A stretch of 64,000 nucleotides of DNA from Aliidongia dinghuensis. Lineage in GTDB: Bacteria > Pseudomonadota > Alphaproteobacteria > ATCC43930 > CGMCC-115725. Each line of letters opens with the position of its first letter. Positions within the stretch are counted from its first letter, which is position 1. Position numbers and translations under genes: made by a program. The notes beneath the pieces are model-generated. The model ran no database searches. It was not told where the DNA came from and saw nothing but the letters and a program-made list of their open reading frames with translations. The stretch lies in the NCBI RefSeq assembly GCF_014643535.1, contig NZ_BMJQ01000008.1:248001-312000 (forward strand). Reading direction: 5' to 3'. Below, in pieces: positions 18,613-26,527 of the stretch.

Positions 18613-20104
18613 AGTCACCAAATTTGGTCGTAGCACCGTCGAAACTCAAGGTGATGATGCCGATGGGGCCGTGGCGCTGCTTGCCGATGATCACTTCGGC
18701 CTTGCCATGGGCGGCGCTAAAGCGCTGCTGCCATTCGGTATAGCGCTCCAAGTGCTTTTCCGCGGATTCCTCGGGTCGGCGCGCGGGTTCCGCTCGGCCG
18801 AGGTAATATTCCTCGCGATAGACGAACATGACGACGTCGGCGTCCTGCTCGATCGAGCCCGACTCGCGGAGGTCGGCGAGCTGCGGCCGCTTGTCCTCGC
18901 GCTGCTCGACCGCACGGCTGAGCTGCGAGAGCGCAATGACCGGCACGCTCAGCTCCTTGGCGAGCGCCTTCAGGCCGCGGGTGATCTCGGAAATCTCCTG
19001 CACGCGGTTCACTTCCGCGCCGCGCCCGGGCGTGCCCTGGAGCAGTTGCAGGTAGTCGACGATGATGAGGTCGAGCCCCTGCTGGCGCTTCAGGCGCCGG
19101 GCGCGCGTGCGCACGGCGGCGATCGACAGCGCCGGCGTGTCGTCGATGAACAGCGGGATGCTCTGCAGCTCGAGCGAGGCCTGCACGAACTGGTCGAACT
19201 CGTCGCGCGAAACCTCGCCGCGGCGGATCTTGTCGCCCGACACGCCCGAGGCCTCGGACAGGATGCGGGTCGCCAGCTGCTCGGCCGACATTTCGAGCGA
19301 GTAGAAGGCGACGACGCCGCCGTCCTCGGCGATCGCCTCGCCGGTAGCGCCGCGGCCCTGGCGATAGGCGCGGGCGACGTTGAACGCGATGTTGGTCGCA
19401 AGTGTGGTCTTGCCCATGGACGGGCGGCCCGCAAGGATCATCAGGTCCGACGGATGGAGCCCGCCCAGCTTCTTGTCGAGGTCGCGGAAGCCGGACGAGA
19501 CGCCCGAGGTCTTGCCGTTGCGCTTGTAGGCAGCCTCGGCGATTTCGGTGGCTGAAAGCAGCGCCTGCTTGAACGGCTGGAAGCCGCCGTCCGCGGCGCC
19601 GGCGGTCGCCAGGTCGAACAGCTTCTTTTCCGCGACTTCGATCTGCTTCTTGGCGTCGAGGTCGAGGTCTTGCTCGTAGGCCTCGTTGACCACGTCGCCG
19701 CCGATCTCGATCAGCTCGCGGCGCAAGTGCAGATCATAGATCTGCCGGCCGTAGTCCGCGGCGTTGATGATGGTGACGACCGAGGCCGCGAGCTGGGCCA
19801 GATAGCGCGCACCGCCGATGTCGACCAAGGCGCCGTCCTGCTCGAAGAACGGTTTCAGCGTGACGGGACTCGCGATCTGGCCGCGCTCGATCAGCTTCTC
19901 GACCGCGCCATAGATCCGCTGGTGCACCGGCTCGTAGAAATACTCGGGCCGGAGAAACTCCGAGACCCGGTGATAGGCCGCGTTATTGACGAGCAGCGCG
20001 CCCAGAAGCGCCTGCTCGGCTTCGAGGTTCTGCGGTGGCGTACGATAGGCGGGGACGTCCGGCTGCGCCGGGACGACCGGCGCGGGCGAGCGGGCTGGGT
20101 CCAT
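18575..20104 (-). CDS. dnaB: Replicative DNA helicase DnaB
   Basis: This 509-residue hexameric 5'-3' helicase acts at the fork. The N-terminal DnaB domain begins with PPQNLEAEQALLGALL. The RecA-like domain has Walker A GRPSMGKTTLATNIAF near residue 218 and the H3/H4 motifs LIIVDYLQL and VIALSQLSRAVE. The sequence QREDKRPQLADLRESG is also characteristic. The ATG at 20104 is chosen; a GTG lies 9 bp upstream. The 75-bp gap behind it carries a consensus DnaA box inside an 18-bp palindrome. Its 3' end overlaps alr. Confidence 0.97.
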   Translation of the reverse strand: MDPARSPAPVVPAQPDVPAYRTPPQNLEAEQALLGALLVNNAAYHRVSEFLRPEYFYEPVHQRIYGAVEKLIERGQIASPVTLKPFFEQDGALVDIGGARYLAQLAASVVTIINAADYGRQIYDLHLRRELIEIGGDVVNEAYEQDLDLDAKKQIEVAEKKLFDLATAGAADGGFQPFKQALLSATEIAEAAYKRNGKTSGVSSGFRDLDKKLGGLHPSDLMILAGRPSMGKTTLATNIAFNVARAYRQGRGATGEAIAEDGGVVAFYSLEMSAEQLATRILSEASGVSGDKIRRGEVSRDEFDQFVQASLELQSIPLFIDDTPALSIAAVRTRARRLKRQQGLDLIIVDYLQLLQGTPGRGAEVNRVQEISEITRGLKALAKELSVPVIALSQLSRAVEQREDKRPQLADLRESGSIEQDADVVMFVYREEYYLGRAEPARRPEESAEKHLERYTEWQQRFSAAHGKAEVIIGKQRHGPIGIITLSFDGATTKFGDYVGADHLPEIHE

Positions 20105-20153
20105 GTTGCCCACAACCTACTGCCGACCGGCCGGCTCAGACCACGGCTATTCC

Positions 20154-20173
20154 ATCCACAGGCCTGTGGATAA
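20154..20173 (-). promoter_or_regulatory. DnaA box in an 18-bp palindrome upstream of dnaB
   Basis: ATCCACAGGCCTGTGGAT at 20154-20171 is a perfect inverted repeat. On the minus strand, 20165-20173 reads TTATCCACA, the exact consensus R-type DnaA box. On the plus strand the mirrored arm reads CCATCCACA, with two mismatches at the outer end. The two sites sit back to back around GGCC, 50 to 60 bp upstream of the dnaB start. DnaA control of dnaB is inferred from position. Confidence 0.65.
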
Positions 20174-20179
20174 CGGGGA

Positions 20180-21430
20180 TCAGTCGGCGCAGCCCGCCTG
20201 GCGCGGCGGCAGGGCCGAGACGAGCGGATGCGCCGCCTTCCACTCGTTCATGTAGTCGCGGGTCATCGGCACCGCGTCGACGCGCTTCGCCAGCTGGATC
20301 TGGAACACCATCAAGTCCTGGACGCGGAAGCCCGCCTCCGACGCCGCGAGATAGAACTCCCACATGCGGCAGAACCGCTCGTCGTAGAGCGCCTTCACCT
20401 TCTCCCAGTGGGTGAGGAAGCGCTGGCGCCAGTGGCGCAGCGTCTCGGCGTAGTGCAGCCGCAGGATCTCGATGTCCATGAGCTGCAGGCGGGCGCGCTC
20501 GATCGCCGGCAGCACCTCGGAGAGCGCCGGGCAGTAGCCGCCGGGGAAGATGTATTTCCGGATCCAGGGGTTGGTCGTGCCGGGCCCGTCCTGGCGGCCG
20601 ATCGCGTGGATGAGCGCCACGCCGTCATCGGTCAGAAGGTCGTGGATCTTGTCGAAATATTCGCCGTAGTGATTGACCCCGACATGCTCGAACATGCCGA
20701 CCGAGACGATGCGGTCATAGCGGCCCTGGTCGAGACGATAGTCGCGCATCTCAAAGCGCACGCGGTCTGAGAGCCCGGCCGTGGCGGCCCGGTCGTTCGA
20801 CATCTTGTGCTGCTCGGTCGAGAGCGTGAGGCCGGTGACGTCGACGCCCGCCGCCTGCGCCAGATAGAGCCCGAGCCCGCCCCAGCCGGAGCCGATGTCG
20901 AGCAGCTTCTGGCCGGGCTTCAAGAGCAGCTTGGAGGCGATATGCCGCTTCTTGTTGGCTTGTGCCGTCTCGAGATCGTCGGTCGTCCGCTCGAAATAGG
21001 CGCAGGAATATTGCCGGTCCGCGTCCAGGAACAGGTCGTAGAGCGTCGACGAGAGATCGTAGTGATGGGCGACGTTCTGCTGGGCGCGGCCGACGGGATT
21101 ATGTTGCTGCATCCAGCGCGCCCAGCGATCAACGCCGTTATAGAGCGGCGAGAGCGCCACCGACCGGGGCGCGGTCGAGATGTTGCCCATGAGGAGGCTC
21201 AGGAAATCGTAGATGTCGCCCTCAACGAGCGTCATCGAGCCATCCATGTAGGCTTCGCCGACGGCCAGGCGCGGATTGAAGAACAAGCGCCGCTCGAGCG
21301 TCTTGGTATGCAGGCGAATCGTCGAGACCGGTCCGGGCAGCTCGCCGAAGATGTGGGTTCGTCCGGAAGAATCGATGACGGTCAGCCGTCCGCGACGGAT
21401 GAGGTGACGCAACAGATGGGCCAACAGCAT
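20180..21430 (-). CDS. cfa: Cyclopropane-fatty-acyl-phospholipid synthase
   Basis: This 416-residue SAM-dependent enzyme adds a methylene bridge to unsaturated acyl chains of membrane phospholipids. The N-terminal domain contains FFNPRLAVGEAYMDGSMTL. The methyltransferase domain has VAHHYDLSSTLYDLFLD, the SAM loop LLDIGSGWGGLGLYLA, and the active-site segment SVGMFEHVGVNHYGEYF, followed by IFPGGYCPALSE. The ATG at 21430 follows GGGGGTAG. It lies between rplI and dnaB, a position where many relatives have nothing. A terminator after rplI suggests it has its own promoter. Confidence 0.96.
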   Translation of the reverse strand: MLLAHLLRHLIRRGRLTVIDSSGRTHIFGELPGPVSTIRLHTKTLERRLFFNPRLAVGEAYMDGSMTLVEGDIYDFLSLLMGNISTAPRSVALSPLYNGVDRWARWMQQHNPVGRAQQNVAHHYDLSSTLYDLFLDADRQYSCAYFERTTDDLETAQANKKRHIASKLLLKPGQKLLDIGSGWGGLGLYLAQAAGVDVTGLTLSTEQHKMSNDRAATAGLSDRVRFEMRDYRLDQGRYDRIVSVGMFEHVGVNHYGEYFDKIHDLLTDDGVALIHAIGRQDGPGTTNPWIRKYIFPGGYCPALSEVLPAIERARLQLMDIEILRLHYAETLRHWRQRFLTHWEKVKALYDERFCRMWEFYLAASEAGFRVQDLMVFQIQLAKRVDAVPMTRDYMNEWKAAHPLVSALPPRQAGCAD

Positions 21431-21520
21431 ACGCTACCCCCGTTCTGCATGTCGAAACGTCAGGGTTGGGGCGCGGAGGCGGGCCCAACCGGGAAGGTGC
21501 GGGCAAGGAAAATGGATCGC

Positions 21521-21562
21521 AAAACAAAAACGCCGCACAGGATGCCGATATCCCGTGCGGCG
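21521..21562 (-). terminator. Intrinsic terminator of the rpsF-rpsR-DUF2232-rplI operon
   Basis: Read on the minus strand, an 8-bp GC stem (CGCCGCAC with GTGCGGCG at 21555-21562 and 21531-21538) is followed at once by TTTTTGTTTT. It lies about 130 bp beyond the rplI stop and upstream of cfa, so it ends the ribosomal operon. Confidence 0.85.
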
Positions 21563-21692
21563 TCACGCATCGGAGCCAGGCTCCGACGCGAATAGTCAAG
21601 CAAGCTTCGCGTCGACTATCAAGCCCTTGAAAAGCAATGGCCGAATGACCACCGCCGCAGAGCTCGACCGACCTGGACGCTGGCCGGGGCGA

Positions 21693-22250
21693 TCAGGCCT
21701 CGGCCGTCTCCTCGGCAACCGTCTCGGCCTCGGCCTCTTGGGCCTCGCGAGCGGCCTCGAGATCGGCCGCCGTCAGGCCCTTGGCCTGGGCCGCGGCTTC
21801 GTCGGCCGACTGCGCCACGTTGACCTGGACGATCAGCGACACTTCCGGGTGCAGGGTGATCTTCACCTTGTGCACGCCCAGCGTCTTGATCGGGTGGTCG
21901 AGCGAGACCTGCGAGCGCTCGACCTTGTAGCCGAGTTCGCCGATGCCGTCGGCCACGTCACGCGCCGAAACCGAGCCGTAGAGCTGGCCGGTCTCGCCGG
22001 CCTGGCGGATCACGACGACGGAGAGGTCGCCCATCTTGGCGGCGACTTCTTCGGCCTCGGCCTTGAGGCGCAGGTTGTTCGCCTCGAGCACAGCACGCTG
22101 CGTCTCGAAATAGGCGAGGTTCTCCTTGGTCGCGCGCAGAGCCTTCTTCTGCGGCAGGAGGAAATTGCGGGCATAGCCCGGACGGACCTTAACGATCTGG
22201 CCCAGATGGCCCAGCTTCTCGACCCGCTCCAGCAGGATGACGTCAACCAT
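21693..22250 (-). CDS. rplI: 50S ribosomal protein L9
   Basis: This 185-residue protein has the L9 N-terminal domain ([19 protein letters not shown], then [10 protein letters not shown]), a long connecting helix and a C-terminal RNA-binding domain. It carries an additional acidic alanine/glutamate-rich tail ([10 protein letters not shown]) beyond the typical 150 residues. The ATG at 22250 follows GAGAAGAG; a GTG codon just before it is less likely. Its start overlaps the end of the DUF2232 gene by 8 bp, so translation is probably coupled. It is the last gene before a strong terminator. Confidence 0.97.
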   Translation of the reverse strand: MVDVILLERVEKLGHLGQIVKVRPGYARNFLLPQKKALRATKENLAYFETQRAVLEANNLRLKAEAEEVAAKMGDLSVVVIRQAGETGQLYGSVSARDVADGIGELGYKVERSQVSLDHPIKTLGVHKVKITLHPEVSLIVQVNVAQSADEAAAQAKGLTAADLEAAREAQEAEAETVAEETAEA

Positions 22251-23199
22251 CACTCTTCTCCTGGTCCGTTGCGGCGATCCGGCGCCGCAACCCGACCCAT
22301 TGCTCGATCACACCGAGGGCGACGATCAACGGGATCGGCCACCCAAAAACAAGAACCGCGACATAGACCCCGGCCAAGAGCCAGGCCCGCTTCGACGACC
22401 GTGCGGCCGAGGCGTGGATCACGCCCAGGCCCTGAAACAGAAACGGCACCGCCAGGATGACCGACAGGTTCGATCCCGCGAACGCGATCTCCCCGCCATA
22501 GGGCAACCTGTCACCCAACGCCGCCGCGGCGATCGCCGCGGCCAACGGCACCAGGACGAGCCATGGGACCGTGATCGACGCGATCGTCGGCGCCGGACGG
22601 CGCGCCCAGCCGAAACCGGCGAGAGCGCCTTGGGCCAGGACGCCGTTGACGGCGATCAAGCCCATCCAGACCGTCGCCCCCATGCCGGGCAGCCAGCGCA
22701 CCGCCGACTGCAGCATCTCCTCCGCCTGCGCGCCGACCTGCGGATCTTGATTCCGCAGTTCCTTGGCGAGCGTGCCGACCGCGGCCCGCAGGCTGCCCTC
22801 CATTCCGCCCGGCTGACCCACAAGGCTCAGCTGGGAGGCAAGGAAGACGACCGCGGCCAATGCCGTGAGGCCGAGCACCAGGCGGCCCGCGGAGGGCCAT
22901 TCCGTTTCAACCCGTCGGCGCCAGAGCGCCAACGGCACCACGACCATGACCGGCAACGCAAAATCGGCAAGGAACACCATGCCGTAGAGCGTGTCGACCG
23001 CCAGGATGACCGCGGTACCCACCACCGAAGCGATCGCCGCCGGCGCAATGCCGAGCGACAACCCGACCAGAAACAACGGCAGAGGCGTCATGCCCATGAG
23101 GATGACGCCGCCGACATTGCCCTTGACCAGCGACACGAACAGCAAGGCAGCCGCGAGGCCGCCTGCTACGGCGAACGCAGCCGATCGGACGATCGACAT
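22243..23199 (-). CDS. DUF2232 integral membrane protein
   Basis: This is a 318-residue, very hydrophobic protein with about eight membrane segments (for example [19 protein letters not shown] and [14 protein letters not shown]). It matches the DUF2232 family, which in alphaproteobacteria is regularly found between rpsR and rplI, as here. It starts 24 bp after rpsR and overlaps rplI. Function is unknown; distant similarity to substrate-binding components of ECF transporters has been noted for the wider family. Its presence inside a ribosomal operon suggests growth-linked expression. Confidence 0.8.
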   Translation of the reverse strand: MSIVRSAAFAVAGGLAAALLFVSLVKGNVGGVILMGMTPLPLFLVGLSLGIAPAAIASVVGTAVILAVDTLYGMVFLADFALPVMVVVPLALWRRRVETEWPSAGRLVLGLTALAAVVFLASQLSLVGQPGGMEGSLRAAVGTLAKELRNQDPQVGAQAEEMLQSAVRWLPGMGATVWMGLIAVNGVLAQGALAGFGWARRPAPTIASITVPWLVLVPLAAAIAAAALGDRLPYGGEIAFAGSNLSVILAVPFLFQGLGVIHASAARSSKRAWLLAGVYVAVLVFGWPIPLIVALGVIEQWVGLRRRIAATDQEKSDG

Positions 23200-23222
23200 G
23201 GCGCCGCCGGACGTGCGCGGGC

Positions 23223-23510
23223 CTATTGAATCAGATACGGCAGCAGCCCCAGGAAACGCGCGCGCTTGATTGCCTGGGACAACTCGCGCTGCTTCTTGGC
23301 CGACACCGCCGTGATCCGGCTCGGGACGATCTTGCCGCGCTCGGAAATGAAGCGCTGCAGGAGCTTGACGTCCTTGTAGTCGATCTTCGGCGCATTCGGA
23401 CCCGAGAACGGGCAGGTCTTGTGACGGCGGAAGAACGGACGGCGCGCGGCCGGGCGGGCGCCCGGGGCGGCTTCGCCCTCGCGGCCCTGGGGACGTTCGA
23501 CGTTACGCAT
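23223..23510 (-). CDS. rpsR: 30S ribosomal protein S18
   Basis: This is a 95-residue protein. The conserved S18 core begins at [15 protein letters not shown] and runs through [19 protein letters not shown] and [25 protein letters not shown] to LPYL. The first 25 residues are an Arg/Pro/Gly-rich extension relative to E. coli S18. The ATG overlaps the rpsF stop by one base (TAATG), indicating tight coupling. S18 pairs with S6 on the platform of the small subunit. Confidence 0.97.
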   Translation of the reverse strand: MRNVERPQGREGEAAPGARPAARRPFFRRHKTCPFSGPNAPKIDYKDVKLLQRFISERGKIVPSRITAVSAKKQRELSQAIKRARFLGLLPYLIQ

Positions 23511-23962
23511 TATTCCACCGCTCCCGCCGGGGCGCGATCGCCCCGATCACCAAAACCACGCTCGCCGCCGAAGCCGCCACGCTCGCCGCCGAAGCCACCG
23601 CGATCGCCGAAGCTGCGACGCGGACGCTCTTCGGCCCGACCCTTGTTCTGCATCGCCACCGACGGCCCCTCTTCGAGCTCGTCGACGCGGATCGTGAGCA
23701 CACGGATGATGTCCTCATTGATCGACATCGTCCGCTCCATCTCCTTCACGGCGGCGGGCGGCGCGTCGATGTTCATGAGGGCATAGTGGCCCTTGCGATT
23801 CTTCTTCATCCGGTACGCGAGGTTCTTCAAACCCCAGTACTCTTTCTTCGGAACCGTGCCGCCCTGGTCGACGATGACCTGGGCGAAGGTTTCGATCAGT
23901 GTCTCGACCTGAGTGCCGGACACATCCTGGCGTGCGATGAACACGCACTCGTATAACGCCAT
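23510..23962 (-). CDS. rpsF: 30S ribosomal protein S6 with Gly/Arg repeat tail
   Basis: This is a 150-residue protein. The S6 fold occupies about residues 1-100 ([40 protein letters not shown]). The C-terminal 35 residues form a low-complexity tail built from GGFGGER and FGDRG units. In DNA this is a 21-bp tandem repeat at 23556-23597 with one mismatch. Similar glycine/arginine tails occur on S6 of some alphaproteobacteria. It is the first gene of the ribosomal operon, with a divergent promoter shared with fabD. Confidence 0.97.
   Translation of the reverse strand: MALYECVFIARQDVSGTQVETLIETFAQVIVDQGGTVPKKEYWGLKNLAYRMKKNRKGHYALMNIDAPPAAVKEMERTMSINEDIIRVLTIRVDELEEGPSVAMQNKGRAEERPRRSFGDRGGFGGERGGFGGERGFGDRGDRAPAGAVE
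23556..23597 (-). repeat. 21-bp tandem repeat in the rpsF tail
   Basis: Two consecutive 21-bp units (23556-23576 and 23577-23597) differ by one base and encode the heptapeptide GGFGGER twice. The repeat keeps the reading frame, so copy number can vary without frameshift. Confidence 0.8.
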
Positions 23963-24066
23963 CTAGCGTGAACCCCTTATGGCTATTCCTGGTCCAAGCC
24001 AGCCGAACCTTCGGCAAAGCCAAACGGACCTCAGCCGGTACGACCGGCAAGGAGTTGAGGGCGCGG

Positions 24067-24094
24067 ACTATACACAAATCGATTTCGGCTGCAA
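24067..24094 (-). promoter_or_regulatory. Promoter of the rpsF operon
   Basis: On the minus strand TTGCAG (24089-24094) and TATAGT (24067-24072) are separated by 16 bp, giving a leader of about 100 nt before rpsF at 23962. The -10 matches consensus at five of six positions. Confidence 0.6.
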
Positions 24095-24100
24095 GCGCGC

Positions 24101-24128
24101 TTGACACGCTTCTGGCCCGCGCTATCAC
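24101..24128 (+). promoter_or_regulatory. Promoter of the fabD operon
   Basis: A perfect -35 TTGACA (24101-24106) is followed after 16 bp by TATCAC (24123-24128). The predicted start lies about 20-25 bp before the fabD initiation codon. The -35 box is only 6 bp from that of the divergent rpsF promoter. Confidence 0.65.
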
Positions 24129-24156
24129 TTGCGGCCATTTTCGCCCATCGAAAGGC

Positions 24157-25116
24157 ATGAACATCGTGACGAAGCGTGCGTTGGTATTTCCCGGGCAGGG
24201 ATCGCAGGTCGTCGGCATGGGGGTCGACCTCGCCGCTGCTTTCCCGGTCGCGCGGGAGGTCTTCGAGGAGGCCGACGACGCCCTCGGCCAGAAGCTCTCG
24301 GGCCTGATGGCCGAAGGGCCGATCGAGACCCTGACCCTGACCGAGAACGCGCAGCCGGCGCTGCTCGCCATGTCGGTCGCGGTCACGCGCGTGCTCGCGA
24401 AGGAGGGTGGCTTCGATCTCGGTGCGGGCGCCGCCTATGTGGCGGGCCATTCGCTGGGCGAATATTCAGCACTCGCCGCTGCCGGCACCTTCGCGCTCGC
24501 CGATGCCGTGCGCCTCGTCAAGCGGCGCGGCCAGGCCATGCAGGCGGCGGTGCCGGTCGGCACCGGTGCCATGGTGGCGCTCCTCGGCGTCGAGCTCGAG
24601 ACGGGACTCGCGATTGCCAAGGAGGCATCCGAGGCGTCGGGGGAGATCTGCGCCGTTGCGAACGACAATGGCGGTGGCCAGCTCGTGCTGTCCGGCCACA
24701 AGGGCGCCGTCGAGAAGGCGGTCGCGGTTGCCGCCGAGAAGGGCTTCAAGAAGGCGATCATGCTGCCGGTCTCGGCGCCGTTCCATTCGCCGCTGATGGC
24801 GCCGGCCGCGGATGTCATGGCCGAGGCGCTGGGCGCCATCGCAATGACGGTGCCGGCTGCCCCGGTGGTTGCGAACGTATCGGCGAGCGCCGTGCGCGAG
24901 ACGGAAACGATCCGTACGCTGCTCGTCAATCAGGTGACCGGCATGGTGCGCTGGCGTGAGACCGTGCTTTATCTGAAGGAGCAGGGCGTCACCGAGATCG
25001 TCGAACTCGGCGCCGGCAAGGTGCTGGCCGGCCTCGTCCGCCGGATTGACAAGGACATCGCGACGCGCTCGGTCGGGTCGCCCGCCGACGTCGAGGCCTT
25101 CCTGGCTACGCTCTAA
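24157..25116 (+). CDS. fabD: Malonyl-CoA:ACP transacylase
   Basis: This 319-residue enzyme loads malonyl groups onto acyl carrier protein. The N-terminal FPGQGSQ motif starts near residue 11, the nucleophile is Ser99 in GHSLGEYSAL, and the catalytic His is in SAPFHSPLM near residue 208. The ATG at 24157 sits only 1 base after AAAGG, so the GTG at 24166, 10 bases from that ribosome-binding site, may be the true start. Relatives also begin at about that point (MTKRALVFPG). It heads the fabD-fabG-acpP-fabF-mltG run. Confidence 0.96.
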   Translation: MNIVTKRALVFPGQGSQVVGMGVDLAAAFPVAREVFEEADDALGQKLSGLMAEGPIETLTLTENAQPALLAMSVAVTRVLAKEGGFDLGAGAAYVAGHSLGEYSALAAAGTFALADAVRLVKRRGQAMQAAVPVGTGAMVALLGVELETGLAIAKEASEASGEICAVANDNGGGQLVLSGHKGAVEKAVAVAAEKGFKKAIMLPVSAPFHSPLMAPAADVMAEALGAIAMTVPAAPVVANVSASAVRETETIRTLLVNQVTGMVRWRETVLYLKEQGVTEIVELGAGKVLAGLVRRIDKDIATRSVGSPADVEAFLATL

Positions 25117-25151
25117 GCAGCTGGCGCTTCAATTCCAGGGGAACAACACAA

Positions 25152-25889
25152 ATGTTCGATCTGACCGGCAAGGTCGCTCTCGTCACCGGCGCCACCGGCG
25201 GCATCGGTGCCGCCATCGCCCGCGTGCTGCATGGCGCCGGCGCCACCGTCCTCTGCGCCGGCACGCGCGCCCAGGTGCTGGACCAGCTCGTCTCGGAGCT
25301 GGGTGAGCGGGCGGTGGCGGCGCCTGCCGACCTCAAGGACCCGGCAGCGGGCGAGGCCCTGATCAAGAAGGCCGAGACGGAATTCGGCCGGCTCGACATC
25401 CTGGTCAACAACGCCGGCTTCACGCGCGACGGGCTTGCCATCCGCATGAAGGACGAGGACTGGTCCGACGTGCTCGAGGTCAACCTGACGGCGGCGTTCC
25501 GCCTCGCCCGCGCCAGTCTCAAGGGCATGATGAAGCGCCGCGAAGGACGCATCATCTCGATCTCGTCGGTGGTCGGCGTTGCCGGCAATCCGGGCCAGGC
25601 CAACTATGTGGCGTCCAAGGCGGGCCTCATCGGCATGTCGAAGGCACTGGCGGTCGAAGTCGCCTCGCGCGGGATCACGGTGAACTGCGTGGCGCCCGGC
25701 TTCATCGCGACGGCCATGACCGATGCGCTGAACGAGCAGCAGCGCGAGCGGATCCTGGCCGGCATTCCGGCAGGCCGCATGGGCGATGCCGACGAAATCG
25801 CCGCGGCGGTGTTGTATCTCGCAAGCAACGAGGCGGCTTACGTCACCGGACAGACCATCCATGTCAACGGCGGCATGCTCATGGTCTGA
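25152..25889 (+). CDS. fabG: 3-oxoacyl-ACP reductase
   Basis: This is a 245-residue SDR enzyme that reduces 3-oxoacyl-ACP with NADPH. The cofactor loop [13 protein letters not shown] lies at residues 11-23, NNAG at 86-89, and catalytic residues are Ser138/139, Tyr152 and Lys156 (NYVASKAG). The sequence between them, [15 protein letters not shown], is nearly invariant in FabG. It starts 35 bp after fabD, with AGGGGAAC upstream. Together with fabD, acpP and fabF it forms the elongation module of fatty-acid synthesis. Confidence 0.97.
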   Translation: MFDLTGKVALVTGATGGIGAAIARVLHGAGATVLCAGTRAQVLDQLVSELGERAVAAPADLKDPAAGEALIKKAETEFGRLDILVNNAGFTRDGLAIRMKDEDWSDVLEVNLTAAFRLARASLKGMMKRREGRIISISSVVGVAGNPGQANYVASKAGLIGMSKALAVEVASRGITVNCVAPGFIATAMTDALNEQQRERILAGIPAGRMGDADEIAAAVLYLASNEAAYVTGQTIHVNGGMLMV

Positions 25890-26190
25890 TGCGGGTAGTT
25901 TGGTGCAGTGCGGCTACTGGCATTGCGGAATAATCTATGTTAAGGCACGCCACCTTCGGTCGCGGGACCGAGTCCGGCAGGGCCATGTCGAGCGGCCCGC
26001 AGGAGGGGCCCGGCGATCGACCGGATCATCGGCCAGGCAGGTGCCCGGGCCCTGGCGTCGTGTAGTTCGACCGATCAAGGAAGCGGATTGCTCTCATAAG
26101 ACCGTGCAGACTAGGGGTGCACATGCCCTTTTTGTGGGCCTGACGGTCTTCCCGCCAAAGATCATTGCCATTACATCAAGGAACAGAGAC
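25890..26190 (+). promoter_or_regulatory. 301-bp leader region between fabG and acpP
   Basis: No gene is seen here. The stretch contains an 8-bp inverted repeat (GGGCCCGG at 26006-26013 with CCGGGCCC at 26045-26052, 31-nt loop) and an AT-richer patch near 26085-26190. Very high acpP expression normally needs its own promoter, which should lie here. I could not identify a convincing box pair. Confidence 0.4.
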
Positions 26191-26424
26191 ATGAGTGACA
26201 TCGCCGATCGGGTTAAGAAGATTGTGGTCGAGCACCTGGGCGTCGACGAGGCCAAGGTGACGGAGAACGCGAGCTTCATCGACGATCTCGGTGCCGACAG
26301 CCTCGACACGGTCGAGCTGGTGATGGCGTTCGAAGAGGAATTCGGCTGTGAGATCCCGGACGAGGCGGCCGAGAAGATCGTCACCGTCAAGGATGCGGTG
26401 AGCTTCATTACGGCGCATAGCTGA
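26191..26424 (+). CDS. acpP: Acyl carrier protein
   Basis: This is a 77-residue acidic protein that carries growing acyl chains on a phosphopantetheine arm. The attachment site is Ser37 in [21 protein letters not shown], the hallmark ACP sequence. The ATG at 26191 follows AAGGAACAGA at good spacing. It has a private 300-bp leader upstream, and three successive hairpins between it and fabF. These are consistent with far higher expression of acpP than of its neighbours. Confidence 0.98.
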   Translation: MSDIADRVKKIVVEHLGVDEAKVTENASFIDDLGADSLDTVELVMAFEEEFGCEIPDEAAEKIVTVKDAVSFITAHS

Positions 26425-26435
26425 GTATCCAGGGG

Positions 26436-26501
26436 TTGGAATTGCTCCGTTCCGGGGGCAATTCCAATCGTGGCTTCAGCCACGGAAGGGCTCAGGCCCT
26501 T
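26436..26501 (+). terminator. Three consecutive hairpins between acpP and fabF
   Basis: First: TTGGAATTGC (26436-26445) pairs perfectly with GCAATTCCAA (26458-26467). Second: CGTGGC and GCCACG (26469-26484) around TTCA. Third: AAGGGC and GCCCTT (26486-26501) around TCAG. The stems are separated by only one base each. No T-run follows, so they are more likely processing or stability elements, or a leaky attenuator, than a full stop. Confidence 0.65.
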
Positions 26502-26527
26502 AAGATGAAACCATTGCGTGGATTAAG

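Noticed and set aside
26006..26052. GGGCCCGG/CCGGGCCC inverted repeat in the acpP leader as a riboswitch or terminator
   Set aside because: The 31-nt loop and lack of a T-run make it weak; palindromic GC octamers arise easily in this composition.
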